IMG/VR virus record: IMGVR_UViG_3300018041_000090
Coordinates: 1 to 20,898 of that record
Source: a virus
Direction: 5' to 3' (one strand)
Length of the DNA: 20,898 nt
In this document: positions 9,887 to 16,923 of the stretch, piece by piece
Position numbering within the stretch: the stretch's first letter is position 1
How the letters are laid out: each line of letters starts with the position of its first letter
Made by a program: the position numbers and the translations under genes
Notes under the pieces: generated by a model
Database searches by the model: none
What the model was told of the DNA's origin: nothing
What the model saw: the letters and a program-made list of their open reading frames with translations, nothing else

Positions 9887-9904
9887 CTGAGGAGACATGA
9901 CATA

Positions 9905-10315
9905 TTAGAACAATACTTCACATAAGATAATAGTAACAGATGGAAATTTACTATAATGTTTGCTTACTTCCAAATATACTATTTGTGAATCATCGTCATA
10001 TGCTACGCCATTAAGCGTATCAAGATAAAATTTAGCTATATTGTCTACATCTGGCTTCTTAGGCCTGTACTGATCGTGCAGTGTTTCAGTTTTTTTATTA
10101 GAATAAGATTTAGGTATGCCGAAATTAGCTATAATCCTAGCTTCGATCATGTTTTCTATCTTAGTAATCTTGTAATTAGACTGAATGTATTTTAGTAGCT
10201 TTTCTTTATCTTTTGCTTTGGGGTCATAAGTACGCACAAACCCACCCCTAGAGGTGTGTCTGTGCCTTGCCTGTGAGTGAGGTTCACCTGGTATTTCTAT
10301 AGTAATGCTATCCAT
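9905..10315 (-). CDS. rusA: RusA-like Holliday junction resolvase
   Basis: This 136-aa protein is of normal RusA length. It begins ITIEIPGEPHSQARHRH, the family's N-terminal strand and basic patch, and carries KKPDVDNIAKFYLDTLNG followed by YDDDSQIV. The acidic residues D89, D91 and D108/D109 and the lysines K95 and K119 correspond to the metal-binding and catalytic set of RusA, which cuts four-way junctions as a homodimer. In phages it resolves recombination and replication intermediates, which fits its place behind the primase-helicase, SSB-like and Sak4-like genes. Its ATG shares one base with the stop of the Gp157 gene (TAATG), indicating translational coupling. A strong terminator follows. 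Confidence 0.9.
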   Translation of the reverse strand: MDSITIEIPGEPHSQARHRHTSRGGFVRTYDPKAKDKEKLLKYIQSNYKITKIENMIEARIIANFGIPKSYSNKKTETLHDQYRPKKPDVDNIAKFYLDTLNGVAYDDDSQIVYLEVSKHYSKFPSVTIILCEVLF

Positions 10316-10836
10316 TACTTGCGAATACTTAAAGTTGTGACCTTATGAGTTTCATAACCATCAGGTATAGCGCCGCCATCTTTGATATAAGCCTTGATAG
10401 CTTTCTTATCTGGCGACTCTTTTATTGCTACAGGTATATTGTATGCTTTAGAATATTCAATAAGATATTCATCATCGGGTAATATCTCTTTGTTTCTAGT
10501 AGTAAAGTATACAGTGCCTGCCTGCGTTGGTATGCGTGGCGTGTCTGAGTTAATCATAAACAGTTCAATGCGTGTTTTAAGCATGTCTACTGTTTTTTCT
10601 GTTGACTCAATCTTGTTAGCATAAAACTCAGCAGATTGTTTTTTTAGTGTTTTAAGGTTGTTTATTTCATCATTAAGTTTGTTTATAGCAAATAAGTATC
10701 CTTCTACTTGCGCTGGGTTACTGATGACTTTATTGTCATCGTTTTCTTCTAAAAAGATTCTACTAATATCATCATAGGTTAACTGCTCGTGAGTTACTTC
10801 TGATGTATCAGTGTGTTGGATTGAATCGAAATACAT
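10315..10836 (-). CDS. Gp157-family protein
   Basis: The 173-aa product from ATG 10836 has the layout of the Siphovirus Gp157 family. A central helical, coiled-coil region (about residues 45-95) ends in KTRIELFMINSD. A strand-rich domain follows with TVYFTTRNKE, IPVAIKESPDKKAIKAYIKDGG and a final VTTLSIRK. Gp157 proteins often sit in phage recombination operons next to Sak4, SSB and RusA genes, as here; their biochemical role is not settled. The reading frame can be extended to a TTG at 10845. Either start overlaps the end of the primase-helicase gene by about 30 bases, so translation is probably coupled. Confidence 0.75.
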   Translation of the reverse strand: MYFDSIQHTDTSEVTHEQLTYDDISRIFLEENDDNKVISNPAQVEGYLFAINKLNDEINNLKTLKKQSAEFYANKIESTEKTVDMLKTRIELFMINSDTPRIPTQAGTVYFTTRNKEILPDDEYLIEYSKAYNIPVAIKESPDKKAIKAYIKDGGAIPDGYETHKVTTLSIRK

Positions 10837-12592
10837 TGTAATCAAAATTAAGTTGTAAGTTTATTTTTCCTCCGTCCCTGGTCTTTAATGACCTCAACGT
10901 TTTGTATTGTTCTTCGCCTTCCAAAGCAAATACGTGGTCCATTTTAGTGACATTAGCACGATTACCAGATAAATCATTAAGCTCTATAGCTGCTCTTGGA
11001 TTATCTCGTTTCTTCAAGTGATGTATTAGTATTACTTGAATGTCTTTATTTTGCGCTAACTCTCTAAAAGTTTCTACGATCATGCCTAGTTTAACGTACT
11101 CATTGTTACCTGCTTTGTCTACCTGAATACCGTCTGATGTATCTACTACAACAAAACGATAATCTTTCTGACTAATTAGCCTACCAATAGTGCTTACCTC
11201 TGGTGATTGTGATAACATATCAATAAAGCTTAAATCTTTATCGAATATTTGTCCGCCTGTTACTAGTTCTATTATTTCTTGCTTTGTCTTGTTATACATA
11301 TTTTGTAAGAAACGTCTGTATACTAGCGATTCATGCATCTCTAGGTTTAAGTACAGCGTTTTATGACGTATTTTGCATAACATGTCTTGAACAAAGGCGC
11401 TTTTACCAGCACCTGTATCTCCTGTTACTACCATGATTTCGCCAGGTAAGAATTTATACGTACCTAACTTACCATACATAGACATTAGATTAACTCCTGC
11501 ATACTCTGACTTTTGTATATAATCTACAAGGTTTTTTGTCATACTAACGGAATCATTGATTTCTAGTACAAAGTCCTTGTTTTTATAAAATATACATCTT
11601 GAGTCGCAAAACTCAGTCATTACTTCATCTTTACATCCATAAGCGTATTCACCCTTATAAACATTTTCAACAAGACGAGTAAACTCTTGAGCCTCTTTTG
11701 ATCCATCTGCTATGTCTAGCCATTTTAGTAACATCACTCTAGCCAATGAAGCAATTATACCGTGTCTTCTCCATGAACTAACAAGTCGCAAAGCATCTTT
11801 GTGACGTCGGCCCCCTAAAGGGCCGCGTAAAACAAGCTTTTGCATACAAGTAACAACAGACGAAGGATTGTCGTAATCATTCATCTGCAAAAAGTTACTC
11901 TCTACTTCTCCTTTAATAACCTCTTCTGATAGCGTACCATCGTCTAAGTTATTCATAGGAACAGTTATTCGTTGTTCTATGTAATCTTTGCCTGCCAACT
12001 CGTGCAATAACGTTTCTGCATCAGCGCTATTGCCAATTTCAAACAAAGTGTTATGAGATATAGGAATTTTATGCCAACCACTTTTATGAGCGCTATACGG
12101 CGCTCTAATAAGACCTGTAGGTGACATAGGCATAGTGTCTACGTATTTTTCCCACGGTCTAAAGAATGATTTAAAGGTAGATACCATATCAAAGTTTAAA
12201 GACTCTGAGTCTTCAAACGTAAACACATTAGGCATGTGTATATGATATCCTTTACCTCCTGAAAACCATACTTGTATGTTGTTTTCCTCTATTTCATGAA
12301 GCTCGGTTAAATGCTTAACAATGTCTATAGTTACCTTTGTAATTGTTTCTAAGTCAGTAGATTCACCATCAATATCTATAATAGTTTTATGATGATAACG
12401 ATTACCTCTATATCCAGCGATACTATTCATTGATTTCACGTAATCTAGTACATGTTTATCATACGCATAGTATGATGTATACATGATTTTACCTAGATTA
12501 GCCGTTACGTATCCTTGAAGTCGTTCTTCTGGTATAAAATTACCCCTGTTAAATACAGAATCTACTACAAATTCTAAGTATCTATTAGCCAA
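10808..12592 (-). CDS. Archaeo-eukaryotic primase fused to DnaB-like replicative helicase
   Basis: This is a 594-aa bifunctional replication protein. The N-terminal primase has the archaeo-eukaryotic primase motifs IDID (D73, D75), WFSGGKGYHIHMP (residues 109-121, catalytic H117) and LIRAPYSAHKSGWHKIP (R163). A linker contains C250 and GGRRHKDALRL, then a cysteine cluster C320, C329 and C333 that may bind a metal. The C-terminal RecA-fold helicase has Walker A GDTGAGKS (391-398), NLEMH (E418), Walker B VVVDTSD (481-487), a paired histidine at 524-525 and NDLSGNRANVTKMD, as in DnaB-type motors. It starts with TTG at 12592, chosen because AAGGAG lies five bases upstream. It makes primers and unwinds DNA at the phage fork. 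A terminator just upstream separates it from the SSB-like gene. Confidence 0.85.
   Translation of the reverse strand: MANRYLEFVVDSVFNRGNFIPEERLQGYVTANLGKIMYTSYYAYDKHVLDYVKSMNSIAGYRGNRYHHKTIIDIDGESTDLETITKVTIDIVKHLTELHEIEENNIQVWFSGGKGYHIHMPNVFTFEDSESLNFDMVSTFKSFFRPWEKYVDTMPMSPTGLIRAPYSAHKSGWHKIPISHNTLFEIGNSADAETLLHELAGKDYIEQRITVPMNNLDDGTLSEEVIKGEVESNFLQMNDYDNPSSVVTCMQKLVLRGPLGGRRHKDALRLVSSWRRHGIIASLARVMLLKWLDIADGSKEAQEFTRLVENVYKGEYAYGCKDEVMTEFCDSRCIFYKNKDFVLEINDSVSMTKNLVDYIQKSEYAGVNLMSMYGKLGTYKFLPGEIMVVTGDTGAGKSAFVQDMLCKIRHKTLYLNLEMHESLVYRRFLQNMYNKTKQEIIELVTGGQIFDKDLSFIDMLSQSPEVSTIGRLISQKDYRFVVVDTSDGIQVDKAGNNEYVKLGMIVETFRELAQNKDIQVILIHHLKKRDNPRAAIELNDLSGNRANVTKMDHVFALEGEEQYKTLRSLKTRDGGKINLQLNFDYNVFRFNPTH
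11808..11825 (-). repeat. GC-rich intragenic hairpin with CCTAAA loop
   Basis: CGGCCC and GGGCCG form a perfect 6-bp stem around plus-strand loop CCTAAA, inside the primase-helicase gene. It stands out in AT-rich coding sequence, and no U-tract follows. Confidence 0.45.
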
Positions 12593-12597
12593 TTTGT

Positions 12598-12603
12598 CTC
12601 CTT
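12598..12603 (-). promoter_or_regulatory. Shine-Dalgarno site for the TTG-started primase-helicase
   Basis: AAGGAG on the minus strand is followed by ACAAA and then TTG (12592-12590). The site fixes the non-ATG start and lies just 3' of a terminator U-tract. Confidence 0.75.
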
Positions 12604-12607
12604 AAAT

Positions 12608-12639
12608 TAAAAGCCCCAGGCGCTTTCACGCCCAGGGCT
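12608..12639 (-). terminator. Intra-operon terminator between SSB-like and primase-helicase genes
   Basis: On the minus strand, AGCCCTGGGCG and CGCCTGGGGCT (12639-12612) form an 11-bp stem including two G-U pairs around a 6-base loop. A short U-tract and an AT-rich stretch follow. The U-run has only about four residues, so partial termination is likely. It would lower primase-helicase expression relative to the SSB-like gene. Confidence 0.7.
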
Positions 12640-12656
12640 AACTTTACGTCACAATA

Positions 12657-13325
12657 TTAGAACATAAGATCATCGCTACTAGCTGACGCTGTAGGTGTTC
12701 CATATGCTAATTCCGTCGTATTAGTGCTGTTATTTGTTTTACTAGATTCGTATCTATCTTGAGATTCTCTCAAGTATGAACGACCCTCTGATACTTGTTT
12801 CATTGCATAGCTATCGCCCTGCAATACGTCATAGATTACTTTAAAATGATCTTCATCACTTAACGATTCATCTAATGACAATAAGTATCCATAGTTTCTA
12901 TACGCTGGTTTATCTTTGGCTCGTTGACGGCCATATACATACGATAGAAAGAACGCTGGTTTACCAATCATATTGTCAAATACATCTTGCTTAAACATAA
13001 CGCCATCTAGTGCTTTCTGCTCGTCTGTAAGACCTTCGTATGCACCAAAACGCGCAAAAGTTTGGTCAATGCGAGAGGCTAGACCCCAGCCTGTAACTTT
13101 TTGAGTCATGTCATCTCTATTGAAATGACCAAACATAGTAACAGTATTGTCGTATGCTCCTGATTTAACCGTAAACTCAATGTATACATCAGGCTTGTAG
13201 TTACCTAATTCTTTGCCAGGTATTTGTTTAATAGCTGTAATAACGCCACGTTTACCGTATACGCCGTCAGCTATTTTACCTGAGCTTCCTGATGATTTTT
13301 GTTCTGATTGTCCTGCAATTAACAT
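12657..13325 (-). CDS. Putative single-stranded DNA-binding protein
   Basis: This 222-aa protein has strand-rich stretches (KRGVITAIKQIPG, DVYIEFTVKSG, NTVTMFGHF) consistent with an OB-type core. A long Ser/Thr/Asn-rich linker follows, and the protein ends in SSDDLMF. An acidic tip with a final phenylalanine, after a flexible linker, is the hallmark by which SSBs recruit partner proteins. It lies one base after the Sak4-like gene and upstream of the primase-helicase. The Sak4-SSB pairing is common in phage single-strand annealing and recombination modules. The fold is not provable by eye, so the call rests on the tail and the context. The start has only a weak AAGAAG ribosome binding site and is probably coupled. 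Confidence 0.55.
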   Translation of the reverse strand: MLIAGQSEQKSSGSSGKIADGVYGKRGVITAIKQIPGKELGNYKPDVYIEFTVKSGAYDNTVTMFGHFNRDDMTQKVTGWGLASRIDQTFARFGAYEGLTDEQKALDGVMFKQDVFDNMIGKPAFFLSYVYGRQRAKDKPAYRNYGYLLSLDESLSDEDHFKVIYDVLQGDSYAMKQVSEGRSYLRESQDRYESSKTNNSTNTTELAYGTPTASASSDDLMF

Positions 13326-13326
13326 A

Positions 13327-14115
13327 TTATTCTTCTTTTAGTGTTGTTGTATTATTATTAATAGTTCGTAATGACCATGATTTGCCATTACCTGTGTCTC
13401 CTAAAATTAATATCTTAGGATTGTGTATACCATGAGCTTTGTATGTATTTAATATATACGATAAGTCTTGTGGTATTATGCTAGGCATGTGACCGCCTCT
13501 GTTTTTAGCATAGATGTAACGGTTGTCTGCTGTTACTATCCAGCTAAATGTTTTGCTTTTGTTAGATGAGTCTTTTTCTACTTTAGAGTAGGCAATAACG
13601 TCAAAGTATCTACCACAAGCTTCTGTGATACTACCTTTTAAGTCTGGCACTTCTATAGGCCTACCATACTCGTCATCTTTACGCTTAACGTGACCTGTAA
13701 CAATAACAGGGAAGTTACACTTAGAAAACATATTAATTAGCTTTTCCATAGTGTCTCCATAAAGACCCCATGACCGCATGTCCATTGTTTCTAGCTTAGC
13801 TTCTTTAGTGATTGATGCACGTTCTTGGCTACCTAACATAGTGATAGTGTCAAGTATCAGCATGTTAACACCTGCTTTTTTAAACTTGTTGTTAAAATCT
13901 ATAGTAACCGTTTCACCTAAATCGCCTAGCAATGGATGTTGCTCTACAGATTTAGTAGCTATTATGATTTCTCCTACAAGTTTTTTGCCAAGCTCCTTAG
14001 CGGAGCCTGACCACGGCACAGCAGGAAGACCAAACACTTCTGTTTGCTTATCCTTGCCACCTATTGTTGATAGCGAATGATCTACATCAAACACTAATGC
14101 TTTATAATTACTCAT
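13327..14115 (-). CDS. Circularly permuted Sak4-like RecA-fold ATPase
   Basis: This 262-aa protein contains the elements of a Sak4-like phage recombination ATPase in rotated order. It opens directly with the post-P-loop strand (YKALVFDVDHSLSTIGG, residues 4-20). Next come Walker B MLILDT (85-90, D89), the conserved MDMRSWG helix (111-117), VIVTGHVKRKDDEYGRPIEV (137-156), YFDVIAYSKVE (170-180) and AKNRGGHMPSIIP (203-215). Only then comes Walker A, KILILGDTGNGKS (234-246), with its helix, followed by ten residues to the stop. Sak4 proteins normally begin with Walker A. Sak4 ATPases act with SSB in strand annealing, and the SSB-like gene follows after one base. The start ATG overlaps the upstream stop by 8 bases, so both ends are fixed by neighbours and no separate N-terminal P-loop exists. 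Confidence 0.8.
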   Translation of the reverse strand: MSNYKALVFDVDHSLSTIGGKDKQTEVFGLPAVPWSGSAKELGKKLVGEIIIATKSVEQHPLLGDLGETVTIDFNNKFKKAGVNMLILDTITMLGSQERASITKEAKLETMDMRSWGLYGDTMEKLINMFSKCNFPVIVTGHVKRKDDEYGRPIEVPDLKGSITEACGRYFDVIAYSKVEKDSSNKSKTFSWIVTADNRYIYAKNRGGHMPSIIPQDLSYILNTYKAHGIHNPKILILGDTGNGKSWSLRTINNNTTTLKEE

Positions 14116-14830
14116 ATTGAAATAATTTGAGTGTTTCTTGTTCTAATTTAACACCCGTTAAGTATTCGTATATATCATCAACTTCAATGATATTTATGTT
14201 TTTTTGTGATAAAACATTGCCAAAAAACCCCAAAGGTAAATCAACTTGTTTTTCTTTTACAATACGAACATCTTCAACTGGTATTTCTAGCTTGCTTACA
14301 TCATCCATTGTTATATAAGGATGAGCTTCTAATGATTCTTTGTCTGGTACAGAGTTAGAAACACTAAAAATATGTAAGGCTGTAATATATACATCATATG
14401 GTATTTCTACAAATGCAGCTAACTTATTATTTTTTACATAAACTCCATATTTTTCATCATGCAACTCTACGTTTAGCATTGAATACTTATGCATAAACGG
14501 CATTGTTACGTATGATATATGAGCATTTACCTTATTTTTTAATGATAATAGACTATTAAAATGAAATTTATAAGGGTAAATTGCCTTTAGTTCATCAAAG
14601 TTATAATTAATACCTATAGGATATTTGTCTTCATTGTTTGACAAATCGCATACTAATATTGATGAATTTATCTCATTATTTAGTGATAAATTTATCCACT
14701 TATGATTGAGTGCCCCTAAAGGCACTCTATCTTTTAGCTCAAAAGCAATGTGTGTTTTTGATGAATGTAAATATTCACTCCAAACATTAGCAATGCGATT
14801 CCAGTATGGAATTAAATCTATTGTCTCCAT
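14108..14830 (-). CDS. Uncharacterised 240-aa protein between the E1-like and Sak4-like genes
   Basis: I do not recognise this family. The protein is soluble-looking, has no membrane segment, no cysteine pair and no nucleotide-binding motif, and alternates short strands with charged loops (for example NAHISYVTMPFMHKYSML and GVYVKNNKLAAFVEIPYDVY). Its C-terminal quarter is acidic and helical, ending YEYLTGVKLEQETLKLFQYE. It starts 15 bases after the E1-like stop, without a clear Shine-Dalgarno site, and its end overlaps the Sak4-like start by 8 bases. By position it could be an adaptor or target-selecting partner of the ubiquitin-like cassette, or a recombination protein. The sequence alone does not decide. 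Confidence 0.6.
   Translation of the reverse strand: METIDLIPYWNRIANVWSEYLHSSKTHIAFELKDRVPLGALNHKWINLSLNNEINSSILVCDLSNNEDKYPIGINYNFDELKAIYPYKFHFNSLLSLKNKVNAHISYVTMPFMHKYSMLNVELHDEKYGVYVKNNKLAAFVEIPYDVYITALHIFSVSNSVPDKESLEAHPYITMDDVSKLEIPVEDVRIVKEKQVDLPLGFFGNVLSQKNINIIEVDDIYEYLTGVKLEQETLKLFQYE
14708..14727 (-). repeat. GC-rich intragenic hairpin with CCTAAA loop
   Basis: GAGTGCC and GGCACTC form a perfect 7-bp stem around the plus-strand loop CCTAAA, inside the 240-aa gene. A second hairpin with the same loop lies at 11808-11825 in the primase gene. Confidence 0.5.
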
Positions 14831-14845
14831 ATTATATTTATCTTA

Positions 14846-15514
14846 TTAGTAATGCGTTGTTTCTAGCTCCATTAGATTAGATATGTATGATATCTTTTCT
14901 GGAACTACATCTCCGCCTAAGTAATTGGTAAGTATACCTACCATAGCACTAGCGGTCATACTACCTATATGTGAGGTAGCCTTATAGGCACATGGAAGCG
15001 TTGTTGCTTCGTTTGGTGGAAACCAGTGCTCTAAATAATTATCATTATCTAAAGTAGCGGCATACACCTGAAACATTTCTGCTCCCATGCGACCATCAAC
15101 AAATAGCTTACGATTATCGCCTTGTGATAACCATTTCTCATACGCTAACTTGCGTACATCCATGTCATCTACGGCGCATAACATTATAGAATAAGCTGGG
15201 CTGTCTTTATCATATTTAACATCGTAAGGAAATACTTGATCAGGACCAAGCATGTCACTAATTAACTCAGAAACCGCTATTGCCTTATTCTTTCTGATGT
15301 CAGATAGCTTACAAAGCTGTCCGCCCATATTGTTGATGTCGTACAAATCCATATCACAAACAACTGGTTTAGCACCAGCTCTGGCTAGAAAATGAACTAA
15401 CCAAGAACCGATGCCTCCAGCGCCTATAACTAATGGAAATGATTCTTGTAAGGGTTCAAACCATTCAGCTTTGCTGAATCTAGCTCTGCCCATTTTTCCT
15501 TTTAGTTTAATCAT
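14846..15514 (-). CDS. ThiF/E1-like ubiquitin-activating (adenylating) enzyme
   Basis: This 222-aa protein has the E1/ThiF/MoeB adenylation core: LVIGAGGIGSWLVHFLARAG (residues 28-47, ATP-binding glycine loop), VVCDMDLYDINNMGGQ (D54, D56, N61, Q66), K77 in IRKNKAIAVSEL, and LCAVDDMDVRK (D116, R121). C175 in LPCAYKATSHIGSMTASA is in the position where E1-like enzymes carry a C-terminal conserved or catalytic cysteine. The family activates the C-terminus of a beta-grasp protein as an acyl-adenylate. It is compact, with no separate ubiquitin-fold or zinc domain visible. Its ATG overlaps the JAMM stop by one base (TAATG). An alternative ATG at 15493, after AAAGGA, would remove seven residues. The order Ubl, E2-like, JAMM, E1 supports the assignment. 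Confidence 0.85.
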   Translation of the reverse strand: MIKLKGKMGRARFSKAEWFEPLQESFPLVIGAGGIGSWLVHFLARAGAKPVVCDMDLYDINNMGGQLCKLSDIRKNKAIAVSELISDMLGPDQVFPYDVKYDKDSPAYSIMLCAVDDMDVRKLAYEKWLSQGDNRKLFVDGRMGAEMFQVYAATLDNDNYLEHWFPPNEATTLPCAYKATSHIGSMTASAMVGILTNYLGGDVVPEKISYISNLMELETTHY

Positions 15515-16923
15515 TAATAATACCCTCTATAGTATTCTATTGGATACGTAAGTCCTGCACGTACAAATGGTAGCCACTCAGCATAGTGTTCTATTACTTC
15601 TTCGGTTAGAAGTATAGGGTCCATACCTTGCATCATTTCTACGTCATGTATTTTGTAGTTTTTACTACGAGTAGATACATGAATTAGCACAGAACAATAC
15701 AGCATTTCTATCATATGAGCAGATTCCCATATGTGCTTTTCTCCTATTTTGTTTATTAAATTAAAAGCATCAACAAACGCATTCATAGCAACTAAATCAG
15801 TATAATCGTCATACACTCTTGATAAATCTACGCTCATAGTGATTTCTTCAGAAGCATATGGTGATTTCCAGGCTTTACCGTTACGTATCAGTCCTGAATA
15901 ATACTCAAGCACATCAGTTCTTGTATCGTCAGTACTTGATGGATTTAATCCATAAGACTTTAGTATAAAACTTAGTAACTCGTGAGTTGCTCTTAATTTG
16001 CTTTCTTTTTGCTTTTCGTTTAATTCTGTTTTAAAGTTAATATCATAAGCATCTTCAAGAAGCGGTTTTATGTCTTCTATTTCTGCTGTATCACTATTAA
16101 CAAGTTTAGGAGAATACATTTCTAACAAATCTTCTGACATAAACTCTACTGGAGTCATATATAAAGATTCATTGTATTGAATAGGAGATGGACTAAATCC
16201 ACCTTTGTTTGTATTACTATTTAAAGTAAAGTAGTTGCCTTTATAAGAATTGTATGTTCCTACAGTTCTATTAGCATCTATTTGCTTTATTCTAGCAACA
16301 AGGAATTCATCTATTTCTGGCTCAAGCGTCTCTACTTTGCAATTAAAGTAGCCCACTTTACTATCTATCTTATATTCACTTTTACTAATGCCTATTTTTA
16401 CATCTGCATCTAGCTTAAAGCTAATTCTGGCAATGTATTCAGCATCATTATTAGTAATTACAGATAAAAAGTAATCGTATTGATTAGCACCATCAATAAG
16501 TTGTTGGACGTCTGTACCTGAAAAGAATGTTTCCATAGAGTTATGTGAATGTATAAAGCCTTGCTTCATATCGTCTAACTCAGGATACTTTTCAATAGCG
16601 TCCAGCACTTCTTCATAGTTTTCAATAGTTGTTGAACCAGCTGTTCCTACATCCATAGGATACAAATAGTTTACATGCACTTGGTAGTTGTTAGGATCCG
16701 ATATTGTTCCTTCTTCGCTATAAAACAATATACCACACCATTCAAGGCCTGGATATTTATTGCAAAGATATCTGTCCAATGCTATTACTTGCGGATGCAA
16801 GGTAATGTTCGGAGTTCCTGACAACGATATTGTGGTAGCTTTGTTTTCTTTCAGCGATATATTTAATTGCTTGCTCGACTGTGTATCTACCGTAGATTTT
16901 GTATGTGTTCTCAATGTGTTCAT
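15514..16923 (-). CDS. JAMM/JAB (MPN+) metallopeptidase, predicted deubiquitinase-like
   Basis: This 469-aa protein has a JAB domain at about residues 37-175. Its strand-helix start (NITLHPQVIALDRYL) is followed by GLEWCGILFYS with catalytic E61, and then FIHSHNSMETFFSGTD. That segment gives a perfect JAMM signature: H125, H127, seven residues, S135, two residues, D138. Zinc-dependent JAMM enzymes cleave isopeptide or C-terminal extensions of ubiquitin-like proteins, so this one may mature or remove the 80-aa partner. The remaining 290 residues are largely helical and unrecognised. The frame overlaps the E2-like gene by 167 bases. The overlap includes real JAB sequence, so the JAMM start must lie inside the upstream gene; ATG 16923 is a guess without a good ribosome binding site. 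Confidence 0.85.
   Translation of the reverse strand: MNTLRTHTKSTVDTQSSKQLNISLKENKATTISLSGTPNITLHPQVIALDRYLCNKYPGLEWCGILFYSEEGTISDPNNYQVHVNYLYPMDVGTAGSTTIENYEEVLDAIEKYPELDDMKQGFIHSHNSMETFFSGTDVQQLIDGANQYDYFLSVITNNDAEYIARISFKLDADVKIGISKSEYKIDSKVGYFNCKVETLEPEIDEFLVARIKQIDANRTVGTYNSYKGNYFTLNSNTNKGGFSPSPIQYNESLYMTPVEFMSEDLLEMYSPKLVNSDTAEIEDIKPLLEDAYDINFKTELNEKQKESKLRATHELLSFILKSYGLNPSSTDDTRTDVLEYYSGLIRNGKAWKSPYASEEITMSVDLSRVYDDYTDLVAMNAFVDAFNLINKIGEKHIWESAHMIEMLYCSVLIHVSTRSKNYKIHDVEMMQGMDPILLTEEVIEHYAEWLPFVRAGLTYPIEYYRGYY

Noticed and set aside
13327-14115. Split or frameshifted normal Sak4 gene as an explanation of the C-terminal Walker A
   Set aside because: The frame is continuous, both ends abut neighbours, and no Walker A lies in any frame upstream of the Walker B half.
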